Notes: generated by a model not told the origin, from the letters alone. Positions 38,223-46,809 are shown, numbered from the stretch's first letter. The stretch is DNA of 64,000 nucleotides from VXNE01 sp965248075 (GCA_965248075.1 CBDFIL010000003.1:682001-746000); one strand, 5' to 3'. A program made the numbers and translations.

Positions 38223-38471
38223 ATGAAAACCGATCACCTTTTCGCGCTGCCGTCCTTCTGGTCGGGGGCCGCTCGCGTGCTGGATCTCTTCTGCGTGTTC
38301 GACACCTACAACGACAGCCCCAGCGATGCTCTGGCCGATGCACGGGCGATCCACAGCGACTGGCATATCGTCGGCCAGGATCTCGCTGACGCCATGATGA
38401 GGGTGGAACGTGAGCCGACGACGTCCCAGCCGCCAACCGCAGCCGCTGCCTGCGAAGCCAGCCGACACTGA
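38223..38471 (+). CDS. Small unknown protein upstream of DUF2335 gene
   Basis: 82 residues with GGTGA just before the ATG. Text includes LPSFWSGAARVLDLFCVFDTYN and SDALADARAIHSDWHIVGQDLADAM, a pattern typical of small proteins that precede DUF2335 genes. The end overlaps the DUF2335 start by 62 bases in another frame, so the two are probably translated together. Function unknown. Confidence 0.6.
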   Translation: MKTDHLFALPSFWSGAARVLDLFCVFDTYNDSPSDALADARAIHSDWHIVGQDLADAMMRVEREPTTSQPPTAAAACEASRH

Positions 38472-38952
38472 ACCCGCACAGCCGGCGAGTCGGTCAGCCG
38501 AAGCCGCCGCGCAGGCTTCGGAGGGCCCCCTACCACCTCCGGGCCTGCTCGCGAAGTACAACGAAGCGTTCCCCGGCTGCGCGGAGCGCATCGTGACGAT
38601 GACCGAGCAGCAGCTCACGCACCGCCACGCGCTCGAATCGCGCGTCGTCGACGGAAGGCTGGCGGCGGAGCGCACCGGGCAGAAGCTCGCCTTCGCCCTC
38701 GTCTTCGCCGCGCTGGTTGTCGGCGGCGGACTGATTGCGTTCGACAAGGACACCGGCGGACTCACTGCGATCATCGGCGCTCTCGCGAGCGTCGTGGCCA
38801 TCTTCGTCTACGGGCGGCGGAAGGAGGCCGAGGAACGGCGGCAGAAGCGCGCCGACCTCAGGTCGCCCCGGCTCCGGCTCCCGCACGACGAGGCCACGCC
38901 CGAGCCGGACGACTCGACGCCGTCGGGCAGTCAAGCCACCGGGCGGGAATAG
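38410..38952 (+). CDS. DUF2335 family membrane protein
   Basis: 180 residues. The DUF2335 core is LPPPGLLAKYNEAFPGCAERIVTMTEQQLTHRHALE followed by two short membrane helices (LAFALVFAALVVGGGLIAF and GLTAIIGALASVVAIFVYG). The N-terminus is Pro/Ala-rich and the C-terminus charged. The family is undescribed functionally and is often found in accessory regions. It overlaps the small gene upstream. Confidence 0.75.
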   Translation: MSRRRPSRQPQPLPAKPADTEPAQPASRSAEAAAQASEGPLPPPGLLAKYNEAFPGCAERIVTMTEQQLTHRHALESRVVDGRLAAERTGQKLAFALVFAALVVGGGLIAFDKDTGGLTAIIGALASVVAIFVYGRRKEAEERRQKRADLRSPRLRLPHDEATPEPDDSTPSGSQATGRE

Positions 38953-39083
38953 TGGGAGTCGTGAGTCCGCTGAGAACCGTTCGGATGACTCTCGATCGCA
39001 CCGTGACACACAGTCCGGAGAACCGGTTCGACGCCCGCCGCGGGCACCGCGCCGGCGACGCGCGAGCCGGGAGGCAGTGACCC

Positions 39084-39920
39084 GTGCCGGAGCTGCCGGA
39101 GGTCGAGCGGGGACGGAGGCTGGCGGAGGCGGTCGCGGTCGGGCGGCGCATCGAGCGGGTCTGGTGCCGGGACGACCGGATCGTGTTCGACGCGGTGGGG
39201 CCGCGGCGCTGGCGCAGGGCGCTCGAGGGCAAGCGGGTGCAGGCGGCGCGGCGGTGGGGCAAGCAGCTCTGGCTGGAGCTCGATGCGCCGCCCCATCCGT
39301 TGTTTCACTTCGGGATGTCCGGCGCCTTGAAGACTCCGGACGCAACTCCCATCCAGCTCAAGTCCGGTCCCCGGGAAGACGCGACCGTCTGGCCGCCGCG
39401 ATACCTGAAGGTGCGGCTGCGGCTCGACGACGGCGGGGAGCTGGCGATGACGGACGCGCGGCGGCTGGGGCGCGCCCTGCTGCGCGACGCGCCCGAGCAG
39501 GAACCGCCCGTCTCGAAGCTCGGCTTCGATCCGCTGCTCGCGATGCCGGGGCCGGCGCGTTTCTCGGAGATGCTGCGCGCGCGTCGCGGCATCGTGAAAT
39601 CGCTCCTCCTCGACCAGTCGTTCGCGGCCGGCGTGGGCAACTGGATCGCGGACGAGGTGCTCTATCAGGCCGGCATCGACCCCCGCCGGAGAGCATCCTC
39701 GCTGACCGACGAGGAGGCGCGGCGCCTGCGGACCCGGCTGGCGGCCATCGTCAAGCGCGCGGTGGCGGCGAACGCCGACAGCTCGCGCTATCCCCGTACC
39801 TGGCTCTTTCACCGGCGATGGGGGAAACAGTGCGACGCCCGCACCGCCCGCGGCGAGCGGATCGAGCACCTGACGATCGGCGGGCGCACCACCGCGTGGG
39901 CGCCTTCGGCGCAGCGCTGA
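39084..39920 (+). CDS. Formamidopyrimidine-DNA glycosylase-like protein without zinc finger
   Basis: 278 residues from a GTG (giving PELPEVE, whose Pro is the catalytic nucleophile) preceded by GGGAGG. Core features: LFHFGMSGALKT, DARRLGRALL and the helix-two-turn-helix QSFAAGVGNWIADEVLYQAGIDPRR. Bacterial Fpg ends in a CxxC...CxxC zinc finger; here that part reads FHRRWGKQCDARTARGERIEHLTIGGRTTAW, without the four cysteines, so it is a zincless-finger type as in plant and fungal enzymes. Activity on oxidised purines is likely but substrate range may differ. Confidence 0.85.
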   Translation: MPELPEVERGRRLAEAVAVGRRIERVWCRDDRIVFDAVGPRRWRRALEGKRVQAARRWGKQLWLELDAPPHPLFHFGMSGALKTPDATPIQLKSGPREDATVWPPRYLKVRLRLDDGGELAMTDARRLGRALLRDAPEQEPPVSKLGFDPLLAMPGPARFSEMLRARRGIVKSLLLDQSFAAGVGNWIADEVLYQAGIDPRRRASSLTDEEARRLRTRLAAIVKRAVAANADSSRYPRTWLFHRRWGKQCDARTARGERIEHLTIGGRTTAWAPSAQR

Positions 39921-40121
39921 AGGGATCCGCAGAGCCCGGCGCCGGCGGCAGCGGTCCCTGCTCGCGAAGCCCGCGTCGCGTTCGCCGGGTTGCGATGAGC
40001 GGCAGCTTGCCAGGCTTGGCGCCTCGGTCTTCGCAAGGCAGGGCTCAGGCACTACACTCTGACGGGACAAGAGGGACCGTTCCACCTTGCAGCACACCGA
40101 CGACACGAGAAGGACATCCCG

Positions 40122-41285
40122 ATGACCACGAAGCAGCTCACGTTCGTTGCGGTGACGATCGGCTTCTTGCTGGGCGCCCTCGCCGTGCCCGCGCAGGCCC
40201 AGCAGGCGGAGGACACTGCCTTCCGCGCGGCCGACTTCGAGTACGGCGACCGCTTCCGGCTCCCCGACGGGCAGCAGCCGGAGATCTGGAACCCGGCCAA
40301 GCGGAAGCTCCTCGAGGGCGGGCCGATGGTCGGCGGCACCGTGCGGGCCACCGACCCCCGCACCTACTGTGCGATGGCGGCCGCCGGCTACGACTTCGTC
40401 TGGGTGGAGATGCAGCACGAGGCGATCTCGTGGGAGCAGGTGGCGCGGTTCTGGCGCACCTGCCCCGGCCCGGCCGCGCCCGGCGCCCGCGTCGCGTACG
40501 CCGACGAGCGTGAGATCCAGCACGCGACCGACATGGGGGCGGCGGTCATCGTCGTGCCGACCGTCGACTCGGTCGAGGAGGCCCAGGAGGCGGTCAACTG
40601 GACCTACTTCCCGCCGCTCGGGCGCCGCAGCGCCGGCGGCGGACAGGGCGCGAGCGAGATCTGGAACGACGTGCCCGGCGGCTACCGGCAGACGTGGAAC
40701 GACAACGTCGTGCTGATCCTGATGATCGAGACGCTCGAGGGGGTCGAGAACGCGCGGGAGATCGCCCGCATCCCGGGTGTCACGGGGCTGTTCGCGGCGA
40801 GCGGCGACCTCGGCAACTTCTCCGGATTCGGCCAGGGCGACCCCGCGTACGAGGCGCTGATCACGGAGGTGGCGACGGCGGCGAAGGAGGCCGGCATCCA
40901 CGCCTGCGCCCCGCTGCGGTGGGCCGACCGGCCCGACTTCACCTGCTTCCAGGCGGGCACGGAAGCAGCGAACATCCGCCGCGGGGCCGCGGCCGAGCTC
41001 CAGCAGGCCGCGGAGCGCTACGCGAGCACCGGCGGCGGCGGCGCGGGGCGGACGCCGTCCGAGGCGGGCGCGGTCCTCGCCAACCTGACCGCCGAGTGCG
41101 GCTCCATCACCTACGAGGCCGACTGTCTCGCCGCGGTGGAGAGCGCGGCCTCGGCCGCCGCCTCGATGTCGGACTCGGATCAGGCGCAGATCGGCCGCCG
41201 CGTGCGCGAGATCATCGCGGCCAATCCGGGCCAGGCGGCCCGCATCCGCGAGGTCGCCGGCGGCGGCGGGCTCGACGTCCGGTAG
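40122..41285 (+). CDS. Exported HpcH/HpaI aldolase-like protein
   Basis: 387 residues. A signal peptide (TFVAVTIGFLLGALAVPAQA, cut after AQA) is followed by an HpcH/HpaI aldolase/citrate lyase-like barrel: AAAGYDFVWVEMQHEAIS, ADEREIQHATDMGAAVIVVP, ILMIETLEGVENAREIARIPGV and FAASGDLGNFSG. In the family the Glu and Asp of the last two blocks bind the metal. About 80 further residues form a Cys-containing C-terminal tail. Most members are cytoplasmic, so export is unusual. It stands alone between accessory genes. Confidence 0.78.
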   Translation: MTTKQLTFVAVTIGFLLGALAVPAQAQQAEDTAFRAADFEYGDRFRLPDGQQPEIWNPAKRKLLEGGPMVGGTVRATDPRTYCAMAAAGYDFVWVEMQHEAISWEQVARFWRTCPGPAAPGARVAYADEREIQHATDMGAAVIVVPTVDSVEEAQEAVNWTYFPPLGRRSAGGGQGASEIWNDVPGGYRQTWNDNVVLILMIETLEGVENAREIARIPGVTGLFAASGDLGNFSGFGQGDPAYEALITEVATAAKEAGIHACAPLRWADRPDFTCFQAGTEAANIRRGAAAELQQAAERYASTGGGGAGRTPSEAGAVLANLTAECGSITYEADCLAAVESAASAAASMSDSDQAQIGRRVREIIAANPGQAARIREVAGGGGLDVR

Positions 41286-41302
41286 CGCGTTCCGGCAGGC
41301 GT

Positions 41303-41470
41303 AAGTGCGGTGGCACGCTGCGCGTCATCGCCTGCATCGAAAATCCCGATGTCATCGCCACGATCCTCGAGCACATTCGTGTACGCGAGGCAGCCACAAC
41401 CGCCAATCCGAGAGCACCTCCGCTCAACACAGAGCACCCCGCCGCGCGATACCAGGACCGGCTCCCGTAG
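41303..41470 (+). pseudogene. IS91-family transposase C-terminal remnant
   Basis: Reads KCGGTLRVIACIENPDVIATILEHI and a Pro-rich end, the typical C-terminal tail of IS91/IS801-type transposases with its last zinc-ligand CGG. Only about 55 codons remain. It lies between the aldolase gene and the ABC ATPase fragment. Confidence 0.6.
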
Positions 41471-41500
41471 AAAACGACCGCCTGACGCCATGCTGCGACC

Positions 41501-42304
41501 GTGTGCGTCATGACGGACGGGGAGATCGTCGAGACGGGGCGGACGGAGCGGATCTTCCGCACCCCCACGCATCCGTACACCAGGCACCTGCTGGCGGCGG
41601 AGCCGAAGGGCGAGCCGGCCCACGACGACGCCACCGCCCCGGTCGTCGCGGCCGCCGACGGGCTCACCGTGCGCTACGCCATCGGCAAGGGCTGGTTCGG
41701 CGGCAAGCGCTACTTCACGGCGGTGCGCGATGTCGCGGTGACCGTGCGCGCCGGGCAGACCGTGGGCGTGGTCGGTGAGTCGGGTTCCGGCAAGACCACC
41801 CTCGGGCTTGCGATGCTGCGGCTCATGGCAGGGGAGGGCAGCGTTCACTTCGACGGGCGCGACATCGGCGCCATGAAGCGTCGCGCGCTGACCGGCCTGC
41901 GCAGGGACATGCAGATCGTGTTCCAGGACCCCTATGGCTCGCTCTCGCCACGCATGACGGTGCAGCACATCGTGGAGGAGGGGTTGCGCGTGCACCATCC
42001 GGAGGTCTCGGCCGCGGACCGCCGTACGCGTGTAGCGGAGGTCATGACGGAGGTCGGTCTCGACCCGGCGCACATGGACCGCTATCCCCACGAGTTCTCG
42101 GGCGGACAGCGACAGCGGGTCTCGATCGCGCGGGCGATGGTCCTGAAACCGCGCTTCCTCGTGCTCGACGAACCGACCTCGGCACTCGACATGTCCGTCC
42201 AGGCGCAGATCGTCGACCTGCTGCGGGACCTGCAGAAGGCGCACGATCTCGGCTACCTCTTCGTGAGTCACGACCTCAAGGTGGTCCGCGCCCTCGCCAA
42301 CTGA
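41501..42304 (+). pseudogene. YejF-type peptide ABC transporter ATPase, truncated at both ends
   Basis: 267 codons. The first 40 (VMTDGEIVETGRTERIF and THPYTRHLLAAEP) are the oligopeptide-type C-terminal tail of a first ATPase domain; then comes a second ATPase domain with Walker A GESGSGKTT, signature FSGGQRQRVSIARAM and Walker B LVLDEPTSALD. It stops at SHDLKVVRALAN, before the H-loop region's usual continuation. So it is the second half of a double-domain ATPase with both flanks lost, the right one at an IS1182 remnant. Confidence 0.8.
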
Positions 42305-42774
42305 AGCGGCGGGCGAAGGCGCGCGCGGAGCACGAGCGCGCCGCGTACGAGCGCAAGGTTGCGGCGCGGGAGCAGCGCAGCGGCCGACGCAAGGGCAAGC
42401 AGATCAAGCCCCCGCGGGAGGAGCCGCGCGCGGCGGAGCAGATCAACACGACGGACGCCGACAGCACGCTGATGCGCAAGAACAAGCAGTCAGGGGTCTG
42501 GACCAGGTCGAGGGTGAGTGGGCACTGGTGACGCTGGCTTACAACTGCAAGCGCCTGAACAACATGATGCGGGCGTGAATGGATCATGAAGGCGTGTCTC
42601 GTCGCCGTTTCGGACCTCTCACGTGCCGCTTGACGGGCTCCGGAGCGTTCAGAACGACACCTGCCGGATCCAGAGCCTTGCAGGCGTCGACGCCCACCTC
42701 CGCCGTCGGTACCCTCGGGGCCAAAACAGTCGCCATGATTGACTGCGAACACCCCCAAGTCCGACAGACTGCTA
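42301..42774 (+). mobile_element. IS1182-family insertion sequence remnant
   Basis: The transposase is in two pieces in different frames: AREQRSGRRKGKQIKPP with EQINTTDADSTLM, then, after an internal deletion near 42500, EGEWALVTLAYNCKRLN ending at 42578. These are the middle and C-terminal parts of IS1182-type transposases. The right end, AAGTCCGACAGACTGCTA, at about 42757-42774 looks like the element terminus and cuts a DUF3500 gene. Confidence 0.65.
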
Positions 42775-43087
42775 CGGTCTCGTATCCGTGGGGGCTGAGG
42801 GCGGCCCCGAGAAAGGCGAATGCCGCGGCGAGCTGGTCGGGCTCGAGATCGCCCAGCCGCAGGCCGTTGCGGTCGAAGCGCGTGACGGTCTCAGGCAGGT
42901 TCGACCAGTTCGCCCGCAGCGGGCTGTCGAAGGGCAGCACGGCGGCGGCCCTCTGGCCGCCGCGCAGCGTCCGGAGGAAGGCGTCTGCGGTGCGTACGGC
43001 GGCAGCGCCGCCGGGGGCGCCATGGGTCGCCGGGGGTGACGGCAGGGGTACGATCCCGGAGTCCCCGGCCTCGGCGGCGCCGGTCAC
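42775..43087 (-). pseudogene. DUF3500 protein, N-terminal part cut by IS1182
   Basis: From a GTG at 43087 the frame reads FLRTLRGGQRAAAVLPFDSP, NWSNLPETVTRFDRNGLRLGD and ALSPHGYETV, the start of DUF3500 proteins, which normally have 300-400 residues. Similarity ends at 42775, where IS1182 sequence begins; the frame itself runs on to 42584 through the IS. The function of DUF3500 is unknown. Confidence 0.7.
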
Positions 43088-43178
43088 GCCCGCCGCTAGC
43101 CCGCATTTCTCACCAGGCCGCTCGTCGGCGGCAAATTGCTTTTGGGTTTCAAGAGGTTGATCGCGATTGCCGATGATC

Positions 43179-43186
43179 GTGCCGAG
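43179..43186. repeat. Target-site duplication, left copy
   Basis: GTGCCGAG directly abuts the left inverted repeat of the IS66-type element and is repeated exactly at 45949-45956. An 8-bp duplication is characteristic of IS66-family insertion. Confidence 0.9.
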
Positions 43187-43212
43187 GTAAGCGTTCGGTA
43201 GCCGTGTGATGC
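43187..43212 (+). repeat. Left terminal inverted repeat of IS66-type element
   Basis: 26 bases that are the exact reverse complement of 45923-45948. The DUF4338 stop codon lies within its inner edge. Confidence 0.92.
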
Positions 43213-44090
43213 TATTGGTTCAAGACGGTTTTCCAGTCGTGGCGAAGCGGCTTGAGGTAGATGTCCTTGACCGGGCGGGCGAACTGGTGGTGGCGGTCGA
43301 GCTTGCCGCGGCCCTGGGTTTTGCCGACGAGGATCCAGTTCGCGCTGCGGTAGGCGGCGCCGTCGAAGCGCGGGGTTTCGCAGAAGGTCTCCAGCAGCAC
43401 GGGGCGTATGGCGTAGCGTCGCTGCCAGTCGTCGGGGAGCCGGCGTTGGACTTGGGCGAGGAGGTGCGAGGCGAGGTTGGGGATGCGTATCCAGGGCAGG
43501 ATGAGGAAGCGGGCGTTGTTGACCACGAGGGGCAGGTTGCAGCGCCGGTGTTCGTCGGTCCAGCCGACGAAGCGGTCGCGGGGCGCGGTCTTCCAGGCGG
43601 CGGCGCCGAAGCCGAACAGGGCGAGGGGTTGGCCGTCGGCGGCGCGGGCGAAGTAGCGCAGCTGGGCGCCGGGCAGCGGCGCGTAGCCGAGATAGTGGTG
43701 GCGCTCGACGAAGGCGTTCCAGCGGCGGCTCTCGATGGCGCCGGCGACGGGTTCGACGCGCGCCGGGAGCGCCTCGGCGAGGCGCGCCGGCGGCGGGAAC
43801 AAGGGCGGCTCGGTTTCGGGCGACGGCGCGGGGGGCCGCATCGCGCGCGGGCGGTTGCGCGGCGGCGGCAGCGCGATCAGGCCGTCGCGGTGCATGCGCA
43901 GCATGGCGACGCGGGCGCTCATGTCCTTCAGGCCGCCGTCGGGCTTGCGCCAGCCGAGGCGTTCGCACAGGGCGCGCGACAGGGCCGCGCGGCGCAACGC
44001 CGGGCGTCGCGCGATCAGCGCGCGGAGCCAGTCGATCTCGGCGGCGGAGAAGTCGCGCCCGCAGTAGCGCAACGGCGCGCCGGCGCTCAC
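43212..44090 (-). CDS. DruA-like DUF4338 protein encoded in an IS66-type element
   Basis: 292 residues from a GTG at 44090 that overlaps the transposase stop (GTGA). The DUF4338 signature is clear in the second half: NAFVERHHYLGYAPLPGAQLRY, NNARFLILPWIRIPNLASHLL, LETFCETPRFDGAAYRSANW and LVGKTQGRG. The N-terminal 100 residues contain a winged-helix-like segment. DUF4338 is the family of DruA of the Druantia anti-phage system, but none of druBCDE is present. Inside inverted repeats next to a transposase, it is more likely a transposition partner or passenger. Biochemical role unknown. Confidence 0.85.
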   Translation of the reverse strand: MSAGAPLRYCGRDFSAAEIDWLRALIARRPALRRAALSRALCERLGWRKPDGGLKDMSARVAMLRMHRDGLIALPPPRNRPRAMRPPAPSPETEPPLFPPPARLAEALPARVEPVAGAIESRRWNAFVERHHYLGYAPLPGAQLRYFARAADGQPLALFGFGAAAWKTAPRDRFVGWTDEHRRCNLPLVVNNARFLILPWIRIPNLASHLLAQVQRRLPDDWQRRYAIRPVLLETFCETPRFDGAAYRSANWILVGKTQGRGKLDRHHQFARPVKDIYLKPLRHDWKTVLNQ

Positions 44091-45898
44091 GGGCCTTGCG
44101 CGGGGCGGCCGCGCCAGCGGCGGGCGCCGCTGTCGTCCATTCCCCAGGGCAGCCAGGCGCCGGCGTCCGCTGGCGGCCGGCCGCCCGACGCGGCGCACGC
44201 CCGCAGGTAGTCCATGAGCCAGGGATAGGGCCGCAGGCCGGCCAGCGCGAGCGTGCCGAACACCGAGTAGAGATGGCCGGCCAGTTCCGCGCCGGTTTCG
44301 CTGTGCGAGCCGAACGACAGCTTGCGGCCGATCGCCGCGCCGCGTAGGGCGCGCTCGGCGGCGTTGTTGTCCATCGGCACCGCCGGGTCGCGCAAGAACG
44401 CCGTCAAGCCGTCGCGGTGGCGCTCCAGCGCGCGCAGCGGCTGGCCTTGCGGCGCGCCGTCCGGCAGCGTGGCGAGTTCCCGCCGCGCCCGCTCGAACAG
44501 GGCGTCGGCGCCGCGCTGCAGGCGCCGTTGCGCCCGCGCGAAGGCCACGCTCTGTTTCTCGATCGGCACGGCGCGGTCCCGGCGCCGCGCCCGCTCCGCG
44601 TTGCGGCGGTACAGCGCCGCGATGCGTTCCAGCCAGCGCGCGCACCACTTCTCGAGCCGCGGGCGGCCGACGCTCGCGTCGATGAAGTCGCGCCGGGCGT
44701 GCGCCCAGCAGAGGGCGCGCACGAACCGCTTCGGCTCCTCCCGCGCCAGCTTGGCGTAGACCGCGTAGCGGTCGCAGACCAAGTGCACCGGCGCCTCGGC
44801 CCCGAGGCCGGCGAACAACTCCCGCGCCGCCGCCGCGCCGCGCGACGGATCGACGCGCAGGCGCACCGCGTCCGCCGTCAGGCATACCCACAGCCAGCAG
44901 CGCGGACTGTCGCCGCGCTCGCCGCGCGCGTGCACCGTCCAACTCGTCTCGTCGCCGTGCGCCACCCGCGCCGCCGCCTGCCGCTCGGCGATCGCCACCG
45001 ACAGCGGCGCGAACAGCGGCGCGAACCGGGGCAGGCTGTCCGCCAAGGTGCCGGGCGCGATGTCGAGGCCGTGCGCCGACAGCATCCGCGACACCGCCCG
45101 CAACGGCCGGTGGTGCGCGTACTTCTCCAGCAGGAACAGCGCCCAGACGCTCACCCCGTACGGCGTGTTCGGGAACAGCCGCGGCGCCGCCGGGCCCAAC
45201 GTCTCGCGCCCCGGCGCACACGCGCACGCCGCGCGCCGCCGAACCCGACGCACGCGGCGCACATGCGCGCGCACCTCCACCTCGATCAGTTCCGTCGTCG
45301 TCGTGCCGTTCGCCACATACGCCCGACCGCAGCGCGGACAACTCCGCTCCGACGGCTCCAGCGTCTCCTCCACCGCCGCCAGCGCCGGGCGCGGCGTGCG
45401 CCCGTGCGACGCCGTGCCCGCTTGCCGACCCCGTGACCGTCCCGTGCGCGACGCCGCGCCGCGCACGCTTCCGCGCGCCCCCCGCCGCCGTTCGCTTCGC
45501 CGACCGTAGCGCTCCTTCGTCAACCGGCGGTTGCGCGCCCGAAGGCGGTCGTTGCCGTTCTCCAGTTCCTCGACCCGCGACCGCAGCTTCGCGCACGCGT
45601 GCCGCAAGCCGCTCGCCGTCCGCTCCAACTCCCGCGCCGTCGAGGCCGACCGCGACCGCTCCAATTCCGCCCGCGCCAGCCGTTCCCGTGCCCGCGCCCG
45701 ACCGTGCATCGACCTCCAATAGTTCGCCGCCCAACGCGCTTCAATGCCTTCCCGCCGAAGCCTCGACAACTCCTCCCGCAACGCCGCGCATCCCGCGCAC
45801 GACCCGCCGCTCGGCTCCTCCGCCGCCCCGCCCCGCGGCAACGACCCTTCCAAACGCGCCAATTCGAACCCGACAGTCATGCCGCCGGTATACACCAA
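44087..45898 (-). CDS. IS66-family transposase
   Basis: 603 residues; an internal ATG at 45880 is an alternative start. It has an N-terminal coiled coil (LRSRVEELENGNDRLRARNRR), a zinc-ribbon (CPRCGRAYV), LFPNTPYGVSVWALFLLEKYAHHRPL, and a DDE core: VAHGDETSWTVHAR, HLVCDRYAVYAKLA, CWAHARRDFIDA and MDNNAAERALRGAAIGRKLSFG with the last catalytic Glu. All catalytic blocks are intact and there is no frameshift, so it may be active. Confidence 0.92.
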   Translation of the reverse strand: MVYTGGMTVGFELARLEGSLPRGGAAEEPSGGSCAGCAALREELSRLRREGIEARWAANYWRSMHGRARARERLARAELERSRSASTARELERTASGLRHACAKLRSRVEELENGNDRLRARNRRLTKERYGRRSERRRGARGSVRGAASRTGRSRGRQAGTASHGRTPRPALAAVEETLEPSERSCPRCGRAYVANGTTTTELIEVEVRAHVRRVRRVRRRAACACAPGRETLGPAAPRLFPNTPYGVSVWALFLLEKYAHHRPLRAVSRMLSAHGLDIAPGTLADSLPRFAPLFAPLSVAIAERQAAARVAHGDETSWTVHARGERGDSPRCWLWVCLTADAVRLRVDPSRGAAAARELFAGLGAEAPVHLVCDRYAVYAKLAREEPKRFVRALCWAHARRDFIDASVGRPRLEKWCARWLERIAALYRRNAERARRRDRAVPIEKQSVAFARAQRRLQRGADALFERARRELATLPDGAPQGQPLRALERHRDGLTAFLRDPAVPMDNNAAERALRGAAIGRKLSFGSHSETGAELAGHLYSVFGTLALAGLRPYPWLMDYLRACAASGGRPPADAGAWLPWGMDDSGARRWRGRPAQGP

Positions 45899-45922
45899 TC
45901 CGCCGGATGTGTCCAGCCTCCC

Positions 45923-45948
45923 GCATCACACGGCTACCGAACGCTTAC
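45923..45948 (-). repeat. Right terminal inverted repeat of IS66-type element
   Basis: Exact inverted copy of 43187-43212, followed by the second GTGCCGAG target copy at 45949-45956. Confidence 0.92.
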
Positions 45949-45988
45949 GTGCCGAGTACGGACTGCGCTGGCCGTGCCCTCGCGGGTC

Positions 45989-46085
45989 TTTTGGCCCTGT
46001 GCGCGCACGTGCTCCCTCAACCGTAGTCCCCGCTATGCTCTCGGTCGGCGAGCGCGACGCGAGCGTCGTGCGCACAGGACCAAAA
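45989..46085. repeat. Short inverted-repeat unit (possible MITE or hairpin)
   Basis: TTTTGGCCCTGTGCGCGCAC at 45989-46009 pairs with CGTGCGCACAGGACCAAAA at 46067-46085 with one substitution and one two-base gap; about 57 bases lie between. It sits just outside the IS66-type element and before the truncated djlA. No gene is seen in 45957-46107. Confidence 0.45.
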
Positions 46086-46107
46086 TCCTCCGCGATCATC
46101 ACGGCCC

Positions 46108-46690
46108 CTGGGTAGAGATTCGCCTCGCCAACCAGGTGATGGACCAGCTCGGCCTCGATGCGGCCCAGCGGGAGGCGGCGCGGGCCCTGTTCAACGCGGG
46201 CAGGGAGCCGGACTTCGCCCTCAACGCCGTGCTCACCCAGTTCCGCAGGGAGTGCGGACGCGCCGTCAACCTCGTGCGCATGTTCCTGGAGATCCAGATC
46301 CAGGCGGCCGGCGCGGACGGAACCGTACACGGCGAGGAAGCCCGCGTCCTCCTGCACATCGCGGCCCGGCTCGGCCTCTCCCGCGCCGACTACCTGGAAC
46401 TCGAACGTCTGATCACCGCAGGCGTCCACGCGCGCGCCGTTCGGGACACCGGGATGCCGCTCGAAGATGCCTATGCGACGCTTGGCGTGTCGCCCGAAGC
46501 GTCCGAGGCCGAGGTCAAGCGCCACTACCGGCGCCTGATGTCCCGCCACCATCCGGACAAGCTCGCCTCGCAGGGGCTGCCCGAGGAGATGATGCGTGCC
46601 GCCACCGAGCGCACACAGCAGATCAAGGCGGCGTGGGATGCGGTGCGCAAGGCCCGAGCCGGCGGCCAGGGGGAATCTTCGGCGGCATAG
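46108..46690 (+). pseudogene. djlA: DjlA-like co-chaperone, N-terminally truncated
   Basis: About 194 codons. A TerB-like part (ANQVMDQLGLDAAQREAARALF, VRMFLEIQIQAAGADGTVH) is followed by a C-terminal J domain (DAYATLGVSPEASEAEV with HHPDK) that would stimulate DnaK. The N-terminal membrane helix and first 70 or so residues of DjlA are missing; upstream text is unrelated, with no ribosome site. The frame is open upstream only by composition. Membrane-linked function is lost. Confidence 0.75.
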
Positions 46691-46809
46691 GCGCAGCGAG
46701 ACCGGCCGGCTGCCCAACGCGTCGGACAAGCCGTTTCGTCTGGGCCAGCGTCAATGTCAATGTGGTCTCCTTGAGGAGCTGTCTTGCGGGCATCTGGGGG
46801 AGAGCACAA

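Larger units (their letters stand above)
43187..45948 (-). mobile_element. IS66-family element with DruA/DUF4338 passenger gene
   Basis: A 2762-bp element bounded by perfect 26-bp inverted repeats (43187-43212 and 45923-45948; outer bases GTAAGCGTTCGGTAGCC) and an exact 8-bp target duplication GTGCCGAG. It carries an IS66-type transposase and, overlapping it by GTGA, a DUF4338 protein. The separate tnpA and tnpB genes of classical IS66 are absent, as in the ISBst12 group. Intact ends and duplication indicate a recent insertion. Confidence 0.92.

Noticed and set aside
43088..43178. C-terminal fragment of another transposase on the minus strand left of IS66 (text such as IAINLLKPK)
   Set aside because: Too short and not convincingly similar to any family; left unassigned.
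43212..44090. A Druantia defence system
   Set aside because: Only a DruA-family protein is present, inside transposon repeats; no druB, druC, druD or druE-like genes nearby.
43212..45734. 840-codon frame running through the IS66 transposase region
   Set aside because: Only its last 292 codons (DUF4338) are coding; the rest is the wrong frame of the transposase.
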